DNA of 64,000 nucleotides, taken from positions 124,001 through 188,000 of the forward strand of contig DATJGS010000041.1 of assembly GCA_035494735.1 (NCBI GenBank), in the 5' to 3' direction. The stretch is from DATJGS01 sp035494735 (GTDB lineage Bacteria > Eisenbacteria > RBG-16-71-46). Positions 45,026-53,938 of the stretch are shown here, piece by piece; position 1 is the first letter of the stretch, and every line of letters starts with the position of its first letter. The translations under genes and the position numbers were made by a program. Under the pieces are notes generated by a model, which saw only the letters and a program-made list of their open reading frames with translations, ran no database searches and was not told where the DNA came from.

Positions 45026-45898
45026 TCAGTGCCGCGGCGTCCGCGCGGCCGGGGCGTTCACGAACTGGCCCATGTTCTTCATCCACCCGCACACCCGGTC
45101 GAAATACCCGGGCGCGGCGCTGACGTGGTCGTGGCCGACACCGGGGAACGTGACGCGATCGAGGCGCGCCCGGCGGCGCGACAGCAGGCGCGCGGTCTCG
45201 GCCACGGGCAGCAGCGTGTCGCGCTCGCCGCCCACCAGCAGCACCGGCGCGCGCGCGATGACGGCCGCGGCGTACGGCTCGTCGCGCTGGTCCATGAGCG
45301 CGCCCTGCTGCTGCACGGCTTCGGGGATCACCCACGTGCCGTTCGCGCGCATCTCCATCTCGGCGTCGGGGTACACGCCTTCCATCACCACGCCCTCGCA
45401 ATGCGTGCGCATGCGCGCGGCCACCGCCAGCGCGTTGACGCTCGACAACCCGGTCTGGCCCCAGGCGAACAGCGGCGCCGTACTGTCGATCTTGCTGCGC
45501 GCGAACTCCATCGCCGCCACCATGTCGGTGACCCAGCGCGACGCGCGGACCACGTAATGCAGGCTGTCCTGCGGTCCTGCGCCGTTCGGGCCGAAGTCAC
45601 GGTAGTCGAACGTCATCACCGCGAAGCCCCGCTCGTGGAACTCGCCGACGACGGGCAGCAGGTCGGCCATGGTCCCGGTCGCGTTCGGCGCGAGCACGAC
45701 GGCGCCGGCGTGGTCGCCGGCCGGGAACCACCAGCCGAGGACCGTCGCCTGATCCGACGTCGTGAGTTCGACCTTCTGGTACTGGAGTCCATAGCGCTCG
45801 GGCATCTCGGCGTGACGCACGCCGGGCACCGCGGCCCACGCCGCCCCGACCGTCAGCGCCAGCACCCCCAGGAACAGCACGGCGATCGCGCGTCTCAT
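45026..45898 (-). CDS. Alpha/beta hydrolase with Thr at the nucleophile position
   Basis: 290 residues. Signal peptide (about 1-22). The fold is recognisable: LGWWFPAGDHAGAVVLAPNA, GFAVMTFDYRDFG, the acid in GGERDTLLPV and the His in GVGHDHVS. The nucleophile elbow reads WGQTGLSS, so Thr stands where GxSxG has Ser, though a Ser lies three residues later. It may be weakly active or inactive. Its ATG overlaps the stop of the DUF885 gene (ATGA). Confidence 0.85.
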   Translation of the reverse strand: MRRAIAVLFLGVLALTVGAAWAAVPGVRHAEMPERYGLQYQKVELTTSDQATVLGWWFPAGDHAGAVVLAPNATGTMADLLPVVGEFHERGFAVMTFDYRDFGPNGAGPQDSLHYVVRASRWVTDMVAAMEFARSKIDSTAPLFAWGQTGLSSVNALAVAARMRTHCEGVVMEGVYPDAEMEMRANGTWVIPEAVQQQGALMDQRDEPYAAAVIARAPVLLVGGERDTLLPVAETARLLSRRRARLDRVTFPGVGHDHVSAAPGYFDRVCGWMKNMGQFVNAPAARTPRH

Positions 45899-47541
45899 CG
45901 TGTGGTGAGCCTCCCTCCCAGCTCTTCGCGAATCAGGAAGGGCGGCAACGTCCCGATCCTCAACAGCTCGGCGTGAAAGTCGTACAGGTCGAAGTCCGCG
46001 CCCAGTCGCGTGCGCGCCTCGTCGCGGATGGACTCGATGAGTTGCAGCCCCACCAGGTACCCGAGCGGTTGCCCGGGGTGCAGGGCGTAACGCTTCACCT
46101 CGGCCGTCGCGCTGATCGGGTCCAGACCCGCTTCACTCACCAGATACGCCTCGGCCTGGTCGACGCTCATGCGCCCCGAGTGCAGCCCGATGTCGACGAC
46201 GACCCGGCACGCGCGCCACAGCACGTGCCACAGGTGCACGAGCCGCGACACCGGTTCGATGAAGAAGCCGTGGTCGTGCATCAGACGCTCGGCGTACAGG
46301 GCCCATCCGTCCGAAAAGAGATCGCTCGACGTCATGCGCCTGAGCCGCGAGCCGTGGAGCCGCGCTTGGCAGCGCTGCAGGTGGTGGCCGGGGAACGACT
46401 CGTGCGCCACGATCAACGGCAGCGCCGCGTAATGATGCGCCTCGAGCTGCAGCTGCTGCTCCTCGCGCGGCCGCCCCGGATCCGCGGGTGTCACGGTGAG
46501 CAGCCCCATCGGCTCCTCGTCGAACGCCGACGGCGCGCGGTACCAGGCGAGCGGCATCGTCACGCGATCGAACGGTGGCGTCTCGATCACGCGCAGCGCC
46601 CCCGGCGCGATCGGCGCCAGGTGGTGCTCCTCGACGAAGCGCCGCGCGCGTTCGACCTCGGCCTCGTACGCCTCGTTCAGGTGCAGCGGCTCGGGGTGGC
46701 GCTTTCCCGCGTCGGACAACTGCTCGCGCCAGCCGCGCGTCGCGTCGAGCCGCGCGGCCTGTTGTTCGAGGTGGGCGCGCCCGAGCGCCACGTGCTCGCG
46801 CCCGAACGCCTCGAGGTACGCGCAGTCCATGGACAGCAGGTGCTGGCGCTCGAGCCGGAAGTTCATCCAGCGTTCGCCGAGCGCGACCGACCCGGTGGCT
46901 TGCGGGCGCAGGTCGCGATCCATGAACTCCTGGTACTGGAGGAACCCGGATCGCGCGCGCTCGCCGGCGTGCTCGATGCGCTCGGCCTCCCCGGGGAAGT
47001 GGCGCAGCAGCATGCGCACGACCTCGTCCACGTACTGCGGCCCGCTCAGGTTCACTTCGCCGGCGATGCGCACGAACATCTCGGGCGGCTGGCGCAGGTT
47101 GAGCGCGGCGCGCTCGAGGTACTCGGGGATGTTCATCAGGCGCGCGAGGATCGCCTCCTTGCGCTCTTCCAGCGGCGCGAAGTCGCGGGCCACGAGCAGG
47201 AAGATGCCCTCCAGCGCGGTCTGCGGATACATCACCGGATTGCGGCTGTGGACCTTGATCTCCTCGAGGTCCGCGCGATCGGCGGCGATCAGCGAGCGCA
47301 TCAGCGCGTAGTCGACGCGCGGCTCGATCGGCAGCTCCTCCCACGGCACGCTGGCCACCAGCCGCTGATCCAGGTCGCGCAGCCACGCGGCGCGGGCACG
47401 CAGCCCCTCCGGCGAGTCGTCCGGCAGCTGCTCGTCGTAGTCGTGCAAGCCCGCACGCGTCGCCGCGACCGGATCCTGGCGCAGCGTGACTTCGACGTAC
47501 TCCTCGCTCAGCGCGGTGAGCGCGCGGACGGTTTCGAGCAT
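45895..47541 (-). CDS. DUF885 family protein, probable metalloprotease
   Basis: 548 residues. DUF885 family, almost wholly helical like M2/M3-type peptidases. The metal-like motif AHESFPGHHLQ (near 395-405) and a downstream FSDGWALYAERLM (Glu ligand) are both present. Members are usually secreted but this one shows no signal peptide. Substrates are unknown. ATG at 47541. It shares a 4-base overlap with the hydrolase gene. Confidence 0.88.
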   Translation of the reverse strand: MLETVRALTALSEEYVEVTLRQDPVAATRAGLHDYDEQLPDDSPEGLRARAAWLRDLDQRLVASVPWEELPIEPRVDYALMRSLIAADRADLEEIKVHSRNPVMYPQTALEGIFLLVARDFAPLEERKEAILARLMNIPEYLERAALNLRQPPEMFVRIAGEVNLSGPQYVDEVVRMLLRHFPGEAERIEHAGERARSGFLQYQEFMDRDLRPQATGSVALGERWMNFRLERQHLLSMDCAYLEAFGREHVALGRAHLEQQAARLDATRGWREQLSDAGKRHPEPLHLNEAYEAEVERARRFVEEHHLAPIAPGALRVIETPPFDRVTMPLAWYRAPSAFDEEPMGLLTVTPADPGRPREEQQLQLEAHHYAALPLIVAHESFPGHHLQRCQARLHGSRLRRMTSSDLFSDGWALYAERLMHDHGFFIEPVSRLVHLWHVLWRACRVVVDIGLHSGRMSVDQAEAYLVSEAGLDPISATAEVKRYALHPGQPLGYLVGLQLIESIRDEARTRLGADFDLYDFHAELLRIGTLPPFLIREELGGRLTTR

Positions 47542-47568
47542 GGTTCTCCGGGAAGGTCGAACGTGGGC

Positions 47569-47598
47569 GAGGCCTCCCCGCTGGATCGGGAAGGCCTC
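47569..47598 (-). terminator. Terminator-like hairpin after the cold-shock fusion gene
   Basis: GAGGCCT (47569-47575) pairs with AGGCCTC (47592-47598), with an inner CCC/GGG. It lies 27 bases past the stop of the cold-shock gene and before the DUF885 start. No T-run. Confidence 0.45.
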
Positions 47599-47624
47599 AC
47601 CTCGAACACGAGATGCGTGCGGGC

Positions 47625-48218
47625 TCAGGAGAGGCGGGTGACGTTGGCCGCCTGCTTGCCCTTGGGGCCGGCCACCACATCGTACTCGACGCGGTCGCCT
47701 TCGTTGAGCGAGCGGAAGCCCTCGGACTGGATGGCGCTGAAGTGGATGAAGACGTCCTCGCCGCCGTCGTCCTGAATGAAGCCGAATCCCTTGGACTCGT
47801 TGAACCACTTGACGGCGCCCTGCGTGCGACCGCCGATGGCGACGGGCGACGCGGAACGAGGAGCGGAGGGACGGGGCCCGGGCGGTCGCGACGTGCGCGC
47901 GCCGCGCGGCGCGTCGGCGCGGTGGTTCTGGTAGCAGTTCCGGCAGTACACCGGCCGCGCTCCCGTGGGCATGAACGGCACCTGCGTCTCGGTTCCACAG
48001 TCCGAGCACACGGCCGTGAACAGCTCGCGCCCCCCGGTCGTGGTCCCGGCGCTCGGGCGTCCCGACGCGGAGGTCTTGCGATTCTCTCGACAGCGCTTGC
48101 AGCGGGTTGGCGCGTGGGTCAGTCCCTTTTCCCGGTAGAACGCCTGCTCTCCTGCGGTGAACAAGAATTCCTGACCGCAGTCCACACACGTGAGTTTCTG
48201 ATCTTCACCGGTCACCAT
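47625..48218 (-). CDS. Double zinc-ribbon plus cold-shock domain protein
   Basis: 197 residues. Zinc ribbon 1 (zf-trcl type): Cys11, Cys14, Cys40, Cys43 around FLFTAGEQAFYREKGL. Zinc ribbon 2: Cys71, Cys74, Cys92, Cys95 around VPFMPTGARPVYCRNCY. A Pro/Arg-rich linker leads to a cold-shock domain (131-197) with RNP1 KGFGFI and RNP2 DVFIHF. It should bind single-stranded RNA or DNA, perhaps on ribosomes. A long leader (up to 440 bases) precedes it, as in other cold-shock genes. Confidence 0.9.
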   Translation of the reverse strand: MVTGEDQKLTCVDCGQEFLFTAGEQAFYREKGLTHAPTRCKRCRENRKTSASGRPSAGTTTGGRELFTAVCSDCGTETQVPFMPTGARPVYCRNCYQNHRADAPRGARTSRPPGPRPSAPRSASPVAIGGRTQGAVKWFNESKGFGFIQDDGGEDVFIHFSAIQSEGFRSLNEGDRVEYDVVAGPKGKQAANVTRLS

Positions 48219-48659
48219 GATGCGCTACCGACCTCCCGGGGACTGTGACACGACGGGCGTGGGACCCAAATGGAAACGCCCCGGCAGGCCGCGGCTGCCA
48301 GGGCGACTCGGATGACCGACGGCGGCGCGATGAACGAAGCGGATACGCAAAGGAAGAACGAAGGCATTCACCGGTTCACCAGGCTCGGTCGGACGGACCC
48401 ACACGGAACAACGCGGAAATCATGGCATCGGCCGGGGAGGGGTGTCAACGGCAGCCACCGCTGGCAGCGCGGGTGAAACCCGCGTTCGTCGCGGCGTTTC
48501 TCGAGGGCGTCCACGCCCGTTTCGGGGGCGTTCCCAGGCCCGGCGGGGCGCTGGGGCATCCGGCCCGCGCACGCGCGTGATTTTCCGGCGCTCGTCCCGG
48601 TCCGGGGGCCGGTTCACCCCCGTCCCGGAGGCCCGGGGTCGCCGACCGGGCCTGTTCGC
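48219..48659. other. 441-base gap upstream of the cold-shock fusion gene
   Basis: No gene seen. It holds the leftward leader of the cold-shock gene and the end of the mrfB operon. GGCAG/CTGCC flanks GCCGCGG near 48285-48302. A hairpin of GGCCCGG (48630-48636) and CCGGGCC (48646-48652) lies 7 bases past the mrfB stop. I find no convincing promoter boxes. Confidence 0.5.
48630..48652 (-). terminator. Hairpin at the end of the mrfA-MT-mrfB operon
   Basis: GGCCCGG/CCGGGCC with inner GTC/GAC pairing, just after the mrfB stop at 48660. No T-run; a Rho-type or weak terminator. Confidence 0.4.
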
Positions 48660-49598
48660 TCAGTCGTCGAACGCGGTGCGCTGGTCCTCGTACGGGTCGC
48701 GAGGCGGCGTGCACAGCGCGCGCAGGATCTCGGCCATGGTGATCACGTCGAGCAGGTTGTGGTGGAACACCGGCACGAGGCGCCACGGGTCGCCGCTGCG
48801 CACGTAGTCGTGGTACAGCCCGGGCACTTCCTCGCCGGGCACGTCGCCCGAGCGGCGCCTCTGGCACACGTGGAACTCCAGCGTCTGCAGACGGCAGTCG
48901 CGCAGCACGCGCTTCCAGCGCCGGCGCGCGATGTGCAGCAGGTCCACGTGGCGCGGCGGCAGCGCGAGCGTCACGCCGTGCACGACGGCGCGGTTCGCGA
49001 GGAACGGCGCATCGTAGCTCTTGCCGTTGAACGTGATCAGGAACTCGAAGCCACGCGTCGCCTGGGCCAGCGCGCGGAGCAGCGCCGCCTCCTCGCCGTA
49101 GTGGCGTGCGAAGTACTGGCGGAGCACGAAATCCTCGCCGTTCCAGTGCATCGTGCCGGCCAGGAACACCGGGCTCGACGCCAGGCCGCCGGTCTCGAGA
49201 TCGAGGAACAGCGCGCGCGCGAGCCCACCCCTGGCGAGCGCGATCAGGATGTCCTCGTTCGCGGGCGGCGTCTCGATCAGGCCCCAATGCACGCGCCGCG
49301 CCTCGACGTCGGAGCGCAGGCGCTCGTGCACGTAGACGGCGCCGCGCTCGTCGCGCCACTCGCCGCCAGGGAGGTACGCCTCGACGCCGACGGCGGGCGG
49401 CGCGAGCGGCGACAGCAGCGCGGCGCGGCGCGCGCGGCGGGCGCGCGACTGGACGGCCGGCGACGGATCGACGTCCGCGACCGTCGTGGCCCCGGCCAGC
49501 CTCGCGGCGCCGGAGGCCGCGGCGTCCACCGCCTCGCGCGAGCGCCTCTGCCGCGCCAGTTCGCCCAGCTTCTCGCGCAGCAGCGCCTGGTCGCTCAT
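48660..49598 (-). CDS. mrfB: MrfB/YprB-like DEDDh exonuclease
   Basis: 312 residues. The RNase H-like exonuclease core shows motif I LFLDLETGGL (Asp-Glu), motif II TFNGKSYDAPFL (Asp) and motif III HHNLLDVITM (His-x3-Asp), the DEDDh set. The N-terminal 100 residues are a YprB-specific extension. In Bacillus subtilis, MrfB works with MrfA helicase in repair of mitomycin C adducts, an established pathway. Here it is last in the operon, its ATG overlapping the methyltransferase stop (ATGA). Confidence 0.87.
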   Translation of the reverse strand: MSDQALLREKLGELARQRRSREAVDAAASGAARLAGATTVADVDPSPAVQSRARRARRAALLSPLAPPAVGVEAYLPGGEWRDERGAVYVHERLRSDVEARRVHWGLIETPPANEDILIALARGGLARALFLDLETGGLASSPVFLAGTMHWNGEDFVLRQYFARHYGEEAALLRALAQATRGFEFLITFNGKSYDAPFLANRAVVHGVTLALPPRHVDLLHIARRRWKRVLRDCRLQTLEFHVCQRRRSGDVPGEEVPGLYHDYVRSGDPWRLVPVFHHNLLDVITMAEILRALCTPPRDPYEDQRTAFDD

Positions 49599-50353
49599 CG
49601 CATTTTCTCCGCGAGCAGCACGAGTCGCCGGCTTTCGGTCGAGTACGGCGAGCGGTCCGCGCCGCCCCACACGTCGCGCACCTCGAGGCCGTGGCGCTCG
49701 AGCAGCGCGCTCAGTTCGGCCGCCGTGTACGCGCGCAGCTCGTACTCCTTCGTCACGCGCGCGCCGCCTTCCTGCGCGATCAGGATCTGGCGCGCGATGA
49801 CGCGCGAGCGCACGAGGTCGAGGTCGGTCTCCTCCATCAGGAGCGCGCCGTCGTCGCGCTGCGTCCACGTGCGCTGGTGCGGATGGGTCAGCAGCCAGTC
49901 GCGGTTCACCATGTCGAGCACGAAACGCCCGCCCCGCTTCAGGGCGCGCCCCACGCGCTCGATCACGCGTTCGTTCTCGACGTCCGAGAAATAGCCGAAC
50001 GACGTGAAGAACGAGTACGCGCCCGCGAACTCGGCGTCCGCGTCGATCGCGCGCATGTCGGCGTGCGTCCACGTGACGGCGAGGCCGCGGGCTTTCGCCT
50101 CCTCGGCGGCGCGCTCGAGATAGCGCGCGTTGAAGTCGACGCCGGTCACGCGGTAGCCGCGCCGCGCCATGTCCAGGGCGTGCCGGCCCACGCCGCACGC
50201 CAGATCGAGCACGGCCGCGCCGGCTTCCAGCGCGAGCGCGGACTCGAGGAAGTCGGTCTCGAGGCGCGTCCGCTCCTCGGTGAGCGTCGGCAGGTAGATC
50301 TTGAGGTAGTCGTCGTCGAAGAACGCGACCGGCCACTCGGGGCGCGAACTCAC
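49595..50353 (-). CDS. Class I SAM-dependent methyltransferase in the mrf operon
   Basis: 252 residues. Motif I VLDLACGVGRHALDMARRG (SAM-binding GxGxG-like), motif II GVDFNARYLERA, and motif IV-like DMRAID are present. The closing sheet is RFVLDMVNRDWL. Resembles small-molecule or protein methyltransferases rather than base methylases: no NPPY-type motif. GTG start overlaps the mrfA stop (GTGA), and its stop overlaps mrfB. Wedged between two DNA-repair partners; a role in the same pathway is inferred, not shown. Confidence 0.87.
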   Translation of the reverse strand: MSSRPEWPVAFFDDDYLKIYLPTLTEERTRLETDFLESALALEAGAAVLDLACGVGRHALDMARRGYRVTGVDFNARYLERAAEEAKARGLAVTWTHADMRAIDADAEFAGAYSFFTSFGYFSDVENERVIERVGRALKRGGRFVLDMVNRDWLLTHPHQRTWTQRDDGALLMEETDLDLVRSRVIARQILIAQEGGARVTKEYELRAYTAAELSALLERHGLEVRDVWGGADRSPYSTESRRLVLLAEKMR

Positions 50354-52728
50354 GCGGCCCCCCACGTGCGCCAGTGCTCGAGCAGCGCGCGCGCCGACTC
50401 CTTGGCCGGGATGCGGCCGGCCCGCCCCAGGTCGGGATCCTGCTGCTGCGCGACGTGCAGCGTGGCGATGCCGACGCACGCCGGGCAGCCGTCCTTGCAG
50501 TCGCAGCCCTCGAGGTGCGCGCGCGCCGCCTCGGCCAGCTCGTCGAGGCGCGCGAAGCCCTGCTCGCAGAAGCCCAGGCCCCCGGGATAGCGGTCGAACA
50601 GGAACAGCGTCGGCCGGCCCAGGTTCGACGAGTCGATCTTGCCGCCGACGTCGAACGGATCACACATGGTGAGCATGGCGAGCAGCGTGACGAACAAGTT
50701 GCGCACGCCCATCAGGCCCTCGATCGGATGCAGCCCGCGGCGCGCCAGGGCCTGCCACGCGTCCTCGCCGGGCGCGAGCCAGAAGCCCGTCGTCTCGAGG
50801 TTCAGGCGCGGCAGCTGGAGCGGGTGATAGCCGATCGCGTCCAGCGAATGGAACTTCACCTTCTTCATGGCCAGCGTCTGCCACGAGTATGTCAGTTCGC
50901 CGAGCCGCACCGACTCGCCGCGCCACTCACGACGCCACGCTTCGCCGCGCACCTGGATGCGCGTGTCCAGCACCGGCTGGGTGTAGTAGTCGACGTCGCG
51001 CGGCTCGACGTACGCGATCTTCTGTTCGAGGTCCAGCTCGCGCACGAAGCACGTCTGCCCTTCGTGCAGGTAGATGGCTTCCGGATACAGCAGCTCGAGC
51101 GCGCTGATGCCGTCGACCGTGCCCACCATCGCGTTGTCGCGCGTCACGTCGAGGATCGTGTACGTGTCGTCCGAGATCGTGCGCAGGCTGACCTTGGCCG
51201 CCGGGAACTCGGCGCTCGCCCAGTACGCGCGGCCGTCGATGGTGCGCGTCTCCCCCGCCTCCTCGAGCGCCGCCAGGATGGCCTCGGACTGCGGACCGAA
51301 CGTGTCGCGGTCGTGCGCGTCGAGCGGCAGCTCGTGGGCGGCGCACGCGAGCTGCGCGGCCAGGATGTACGGATTGTGCGGATCCACGATCGCGGCCTCC
51401 GGCGACCGTCCGAAGAAATAGTCGGGGTGGCGCATCAGGTACTGGTCCACGGTCTCGTTGTAGGCGACGAGCACGGCGAGCGACGGCTTGCCGCTGCGCC
51501 CGGCGCGGCCCGACTGCTGCCACATGCTGGCGAGCGTCGGCGCGGCGCCGATCATCACGACCGCGTCGAGACCGCCGATGTCGACGCCGAGTTCCAGCGC
51601 GTTCGTGCTGACCACGCCGCGCAGCTCGCCCGAGAACAGCGCCTGCTCGATGCGCCGCCGCTCCTCCGGCAGATAGCCGCCGCGATACGGGCGGATGCGC
51701 TCGGCGAGATCGTCGCCGCGCCGCGCCAGCTGCTCGCGCGCGTAGCGATACACCAGCTCCGCGGCGACGCGCGACTTCGTGAACGCGAGCGCCTGCGCGC
51801 CACCCTCGAGCAGCGCGGTGAACAGCGCCCCGCCCTCGACGTTCGACGAGCGGCGCTCGACGCGCGTGTCGTCGACGAACGGCGGATTCCAGAACACGAA
51901 GTGGCGCTCCCCGCGCGGCGCGCCGTCGTCGTCCACGACCGCGACGTCGCGCGCCAGCAGCGCGCCCGCCAGCTCGCCCGGATTGCGGATGGTGGCGCTG
52001 CACGCGACGTAGCGGTAGTCGCCGCCGACGTGGCGCACGACGCGCTCGAGGCGGCGCAGTACGTTCGCGACGTGCGATCCGAAAATGCCGCGGTACGAGT
52101 GCATCTCGTCGACGACGACGAGTTTGAGGTTGCGGAAGAACCGCCCCCAGCGCGGGTGCGAAGGCAGGACGCCCTGATGGAGCATATCGGGGTTCGACAG
52201 GATCAGGTTCGCGCTCTCGCGCAGCTTGCGCCGCGTGGCCGGCTGCGTGTCGCCGTCGTACACGCCGGGGCGCAGCGCCTTCAACAGGTCCGGGTGCCCG
52301 GCCGCAAGGCGGGTCAGGCTCTTCAACTGATCCTGGGCCAGCGCCTTCGTCGGGAACAGGTACAGCGCGGTCGCGTCCGGGTCGGCGAGCAGGCGCTCGA
52401 GCACGGGCAGGTGGTAGCACAGGCTCTTGCCGCTCGCCGTGCCCGTCACCACCACGACGTCGCGCCCGTTGCGCAGCGCGCGGATGGCCTCGACCTGGTG
52501 CGTGTACAGCCGCGCGATGCCGCGATGCGCGAGCGCGTCGGCAAGCGGCTCGGGCAGCGGCGGGTCGAGCGTGGCGTAGCGCGCTTCGCGCGCGGGCAGC
52601 GTGCGCCAGTGCGCGAGCGCACCGCGTGACTCGGGCGCGCCGAGCGCGCCGTCGAGCCAGCGCGCGATCGCCGTCTCCTCGCCGGCCGCGGGCGGCCAGT
52701 CGAGAAACCGGGCGGTAGGTGCTTGCAT
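50350..52728 (-). CDS. mrfA: MrfA/YprA-like DExH helicase with DUF1998 zinc domain
   Basis: 792 residues, superfamily 2 helicase. The Q-like THQ (76-78), Walker A TGTASGKS (95-102), DEMH (207-210), and SAT (about 240) are present. Helicase domain 2 has STNALELGVDIGGLDAV and QQSGRAGR. The C-terminal DUF1998 domain carries Cys721, 742, 744, 748 and 751, a zinc cluster needed in MrfA. With MrfB it fits the MrfAB repair pair. ATG at 52728. Operon head. Confidence 0.9.
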   Translation of the reverse strand: MQAPTARFLDWPPAAGEETAIARWLDGALGAPESRGALAHWRTLPAREARYATLDPPLPEPLADALAHRGIARLYTHQVEAIRALRNGRDVVVVTGTASGKSLCYHLPVLERLLADPDATALYLFPTKALAQDQLKSLTRLAAGHPDLLKALRPGVYDGDTQPATRRKLRESANLILSNPDMLHQGVLPSHPRWGRFFRNLKLVVVDEMHSYRGIFGSHVANVLRRLERVVRHVGGDYRYVACSATIRNPGELAGALLARDVAVVDDDGAPRGERHFVFWNPPFVDDTRVERRSSNVEGGALFTALLEGGAQALAFTKSRVAAELVYRYAREQLARRGDDLAERIRPYRGGYLPEERRRIEQALFSGELRGVVSTNALELGVDIGGLDAVVMIGAAPTLASMWQQSGRAGRSGKPSLAVLVAYNETVDQYLMRHPDYFFGRSPEAAIVDPHNPYILAAQLACAAHELPLDAHDRDTFGPQSEAILAALEEAGETRTIDGRAYWASAEFPAAKVSLRTISDDTYTILDVTRDNAMVGTVDGISALELLYPEAIYLHEGQTCFVRELDLEQKIAYVEPRDVDYYTQPVLDTRIQVRGEAWRREWRGESVRLGELTYSWQTLAMKKVKFHSLDAIGYHPLQLPRLNLETTGFWLAPGEDAWQALARRGLHPIEGLMGVRNLFVTLLAMLTMCDPFDVGGKIDSSNLGRPTLFLFDRYPGGLGFCEQGFARLDELAEAARAHLEGCDCKDGCPACVGIATLHVAQQQDPDLGRAGRIPAKESARALLEHWRTWGAA

Positions 52729-52864
52729 GGAACGAATCCTCGCGGCGCGTGCGCAAGACGGACCGCTCGGGGTGAAGCATTCGGGCGCTCGGGTGCCCGT
52801 TGGGAAGGCGCGGAGTATAGCGTTCAGGGACGCGCGCGACCAGCGCCTTGCGGCGCCGGCGGCG

Positions 52865-53938
52865 TCACTCGACGCTGCGCGTCGTGACGTCGAAGTTCTG
52901 GATCAGCCACTCGGTGCCGCGCAGCGTGAATTGCACTCGATACGCCTCTTCCTTGCCGCGGAAGTACACCATCTCCGTCGCGTTCTCGTCGGTGTCGGGC
53001 GCGAGCCGCCACGAGCCGCGTGTCCCGCTGCCCCACTCGAGGCGCCGTGCGCGGTCGACGAGCGAAGGATCGACGGCCCAGCGCGCGGCCAGCGAATAGT
53101 CGCCGAGGCTGAGTGCCTGCGTGAAGTGCACGAACGACACGTACGGCGACGGCACTTCGGCCTCGGCAGTCTCCGCGAACCCGTTCGGCCCCCACGCGAA
53201 GTGCCGATTGCGATACACGTGCGGACAGCTCGCGCACTCCTCGTAGCCGCGCGTCCCCTGGTACGTGTGCGTGACCAGCTCGACGGACGTGTCGCGCACG
53301 ACGAAGTCGCCGCTGCCCATCGCGCCCAGCGAATCCGCGCCGAGCGTCTGCGCGAGCGTCCATGCGCCGTCCCCGGGCGGCCGCGTCCAGATCATGAGCA
53401 ACGGCTGCTGGCCGCCGGCCGCGCGCTTGCCGAACAGCGCGGCGATCGCGCTGGGCCGCGGATCGCCGGCCGCCATGCCGCGCGACACGACGGCGTCGAG
53501 GTGCAGCCCGCGCCCGTCCAGGGCCTGCTGGCGCAGCTTCCGGTCGACCTGCCAGAACAGATACGGCCACGCGCCCTGGTCGGGGTCCGCGCGATTGAAG
53601 AAGTTGACGAGCAGCACGCCCGGCGCGTCTCCGATGTCGGCGCCGAACGCCAGCGAGTCGAGCACGAAGCGCGCGCGCGCCGCCCAGTGGTCCGCGTCGT
53701 GGGACGCGAGGTCGTGGGCCAGCAGCCGCGCGTTCAGCTGCGCCGCGTCGTCGCCCGCGCCGGCGTCCCAGCGCGCCTGGGTGTCGCGGGCCAGGGCCAG
53801 CGTCGTGTCGTCGACCGCCTCGGTGTCCGGATGCTGGCCGCGCAGCGCGCTGAAGTCGACCCTGCGCGAACAGCCGGCGAGGACGCCGCACGCGAGCATC
53901 AGGACGACGGCGGCACTCGCGCGACGCGCTCGACTCAT
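52865..53938 (-). CDS. Hypothetical lipoprotein with ECxxCP motif, paralog of upstream gene
   Basis: 357 residues. Lipobox LAGC (Cys near 24). No family recognised. The second half carries YEECASCPHVYRNRHF, then SPYVSFVHFTQALSLGDYSLAARWAVDPS and a closing YRVQFTLRGTEWLIQNF. The same order (ECxxCP, SPYxxF, an FTxxxxxWxI end) is present in the gene upstream, so the two look like diverged tandem duplicates. ATG overlaps the upstream stop (ATGA). The N-terminal half differs. Possibly a periplasmic VCBS-like or beta-domain protein. Confidence 0.78.
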   Translation of the reverse strand: MSRARRASAAVVLMLACGVLAGCSRRVDFSALRGQHPDTEAVDDTTLALARDTQARWDAGAGDDAAQLNARLLAHDLASHDADHWAARARFVLDSLAFGADIGDAPGVLLVNFFNRADPDQGAWPYLFWQVDRKLRQQALDGRGLHLDAVVSRGMAAGDPRPSAIAALFGKRAAGGQQPLLMIWTRPPGDGAWTLAQTLGADSLGAMGSGDFVVRDTSVELVTHTYQGTRGYEECASCPHVYRNRHFAWGPNGFAETAEAEVPSPYVSFVHFTQALSLGDYSLAARWAVDPSLVDRARRLEWGSGTRGSWRLAPDTDENATEMVYFRGKEEAYRVQFTLRGTEWLIQNFDVTTRSVE

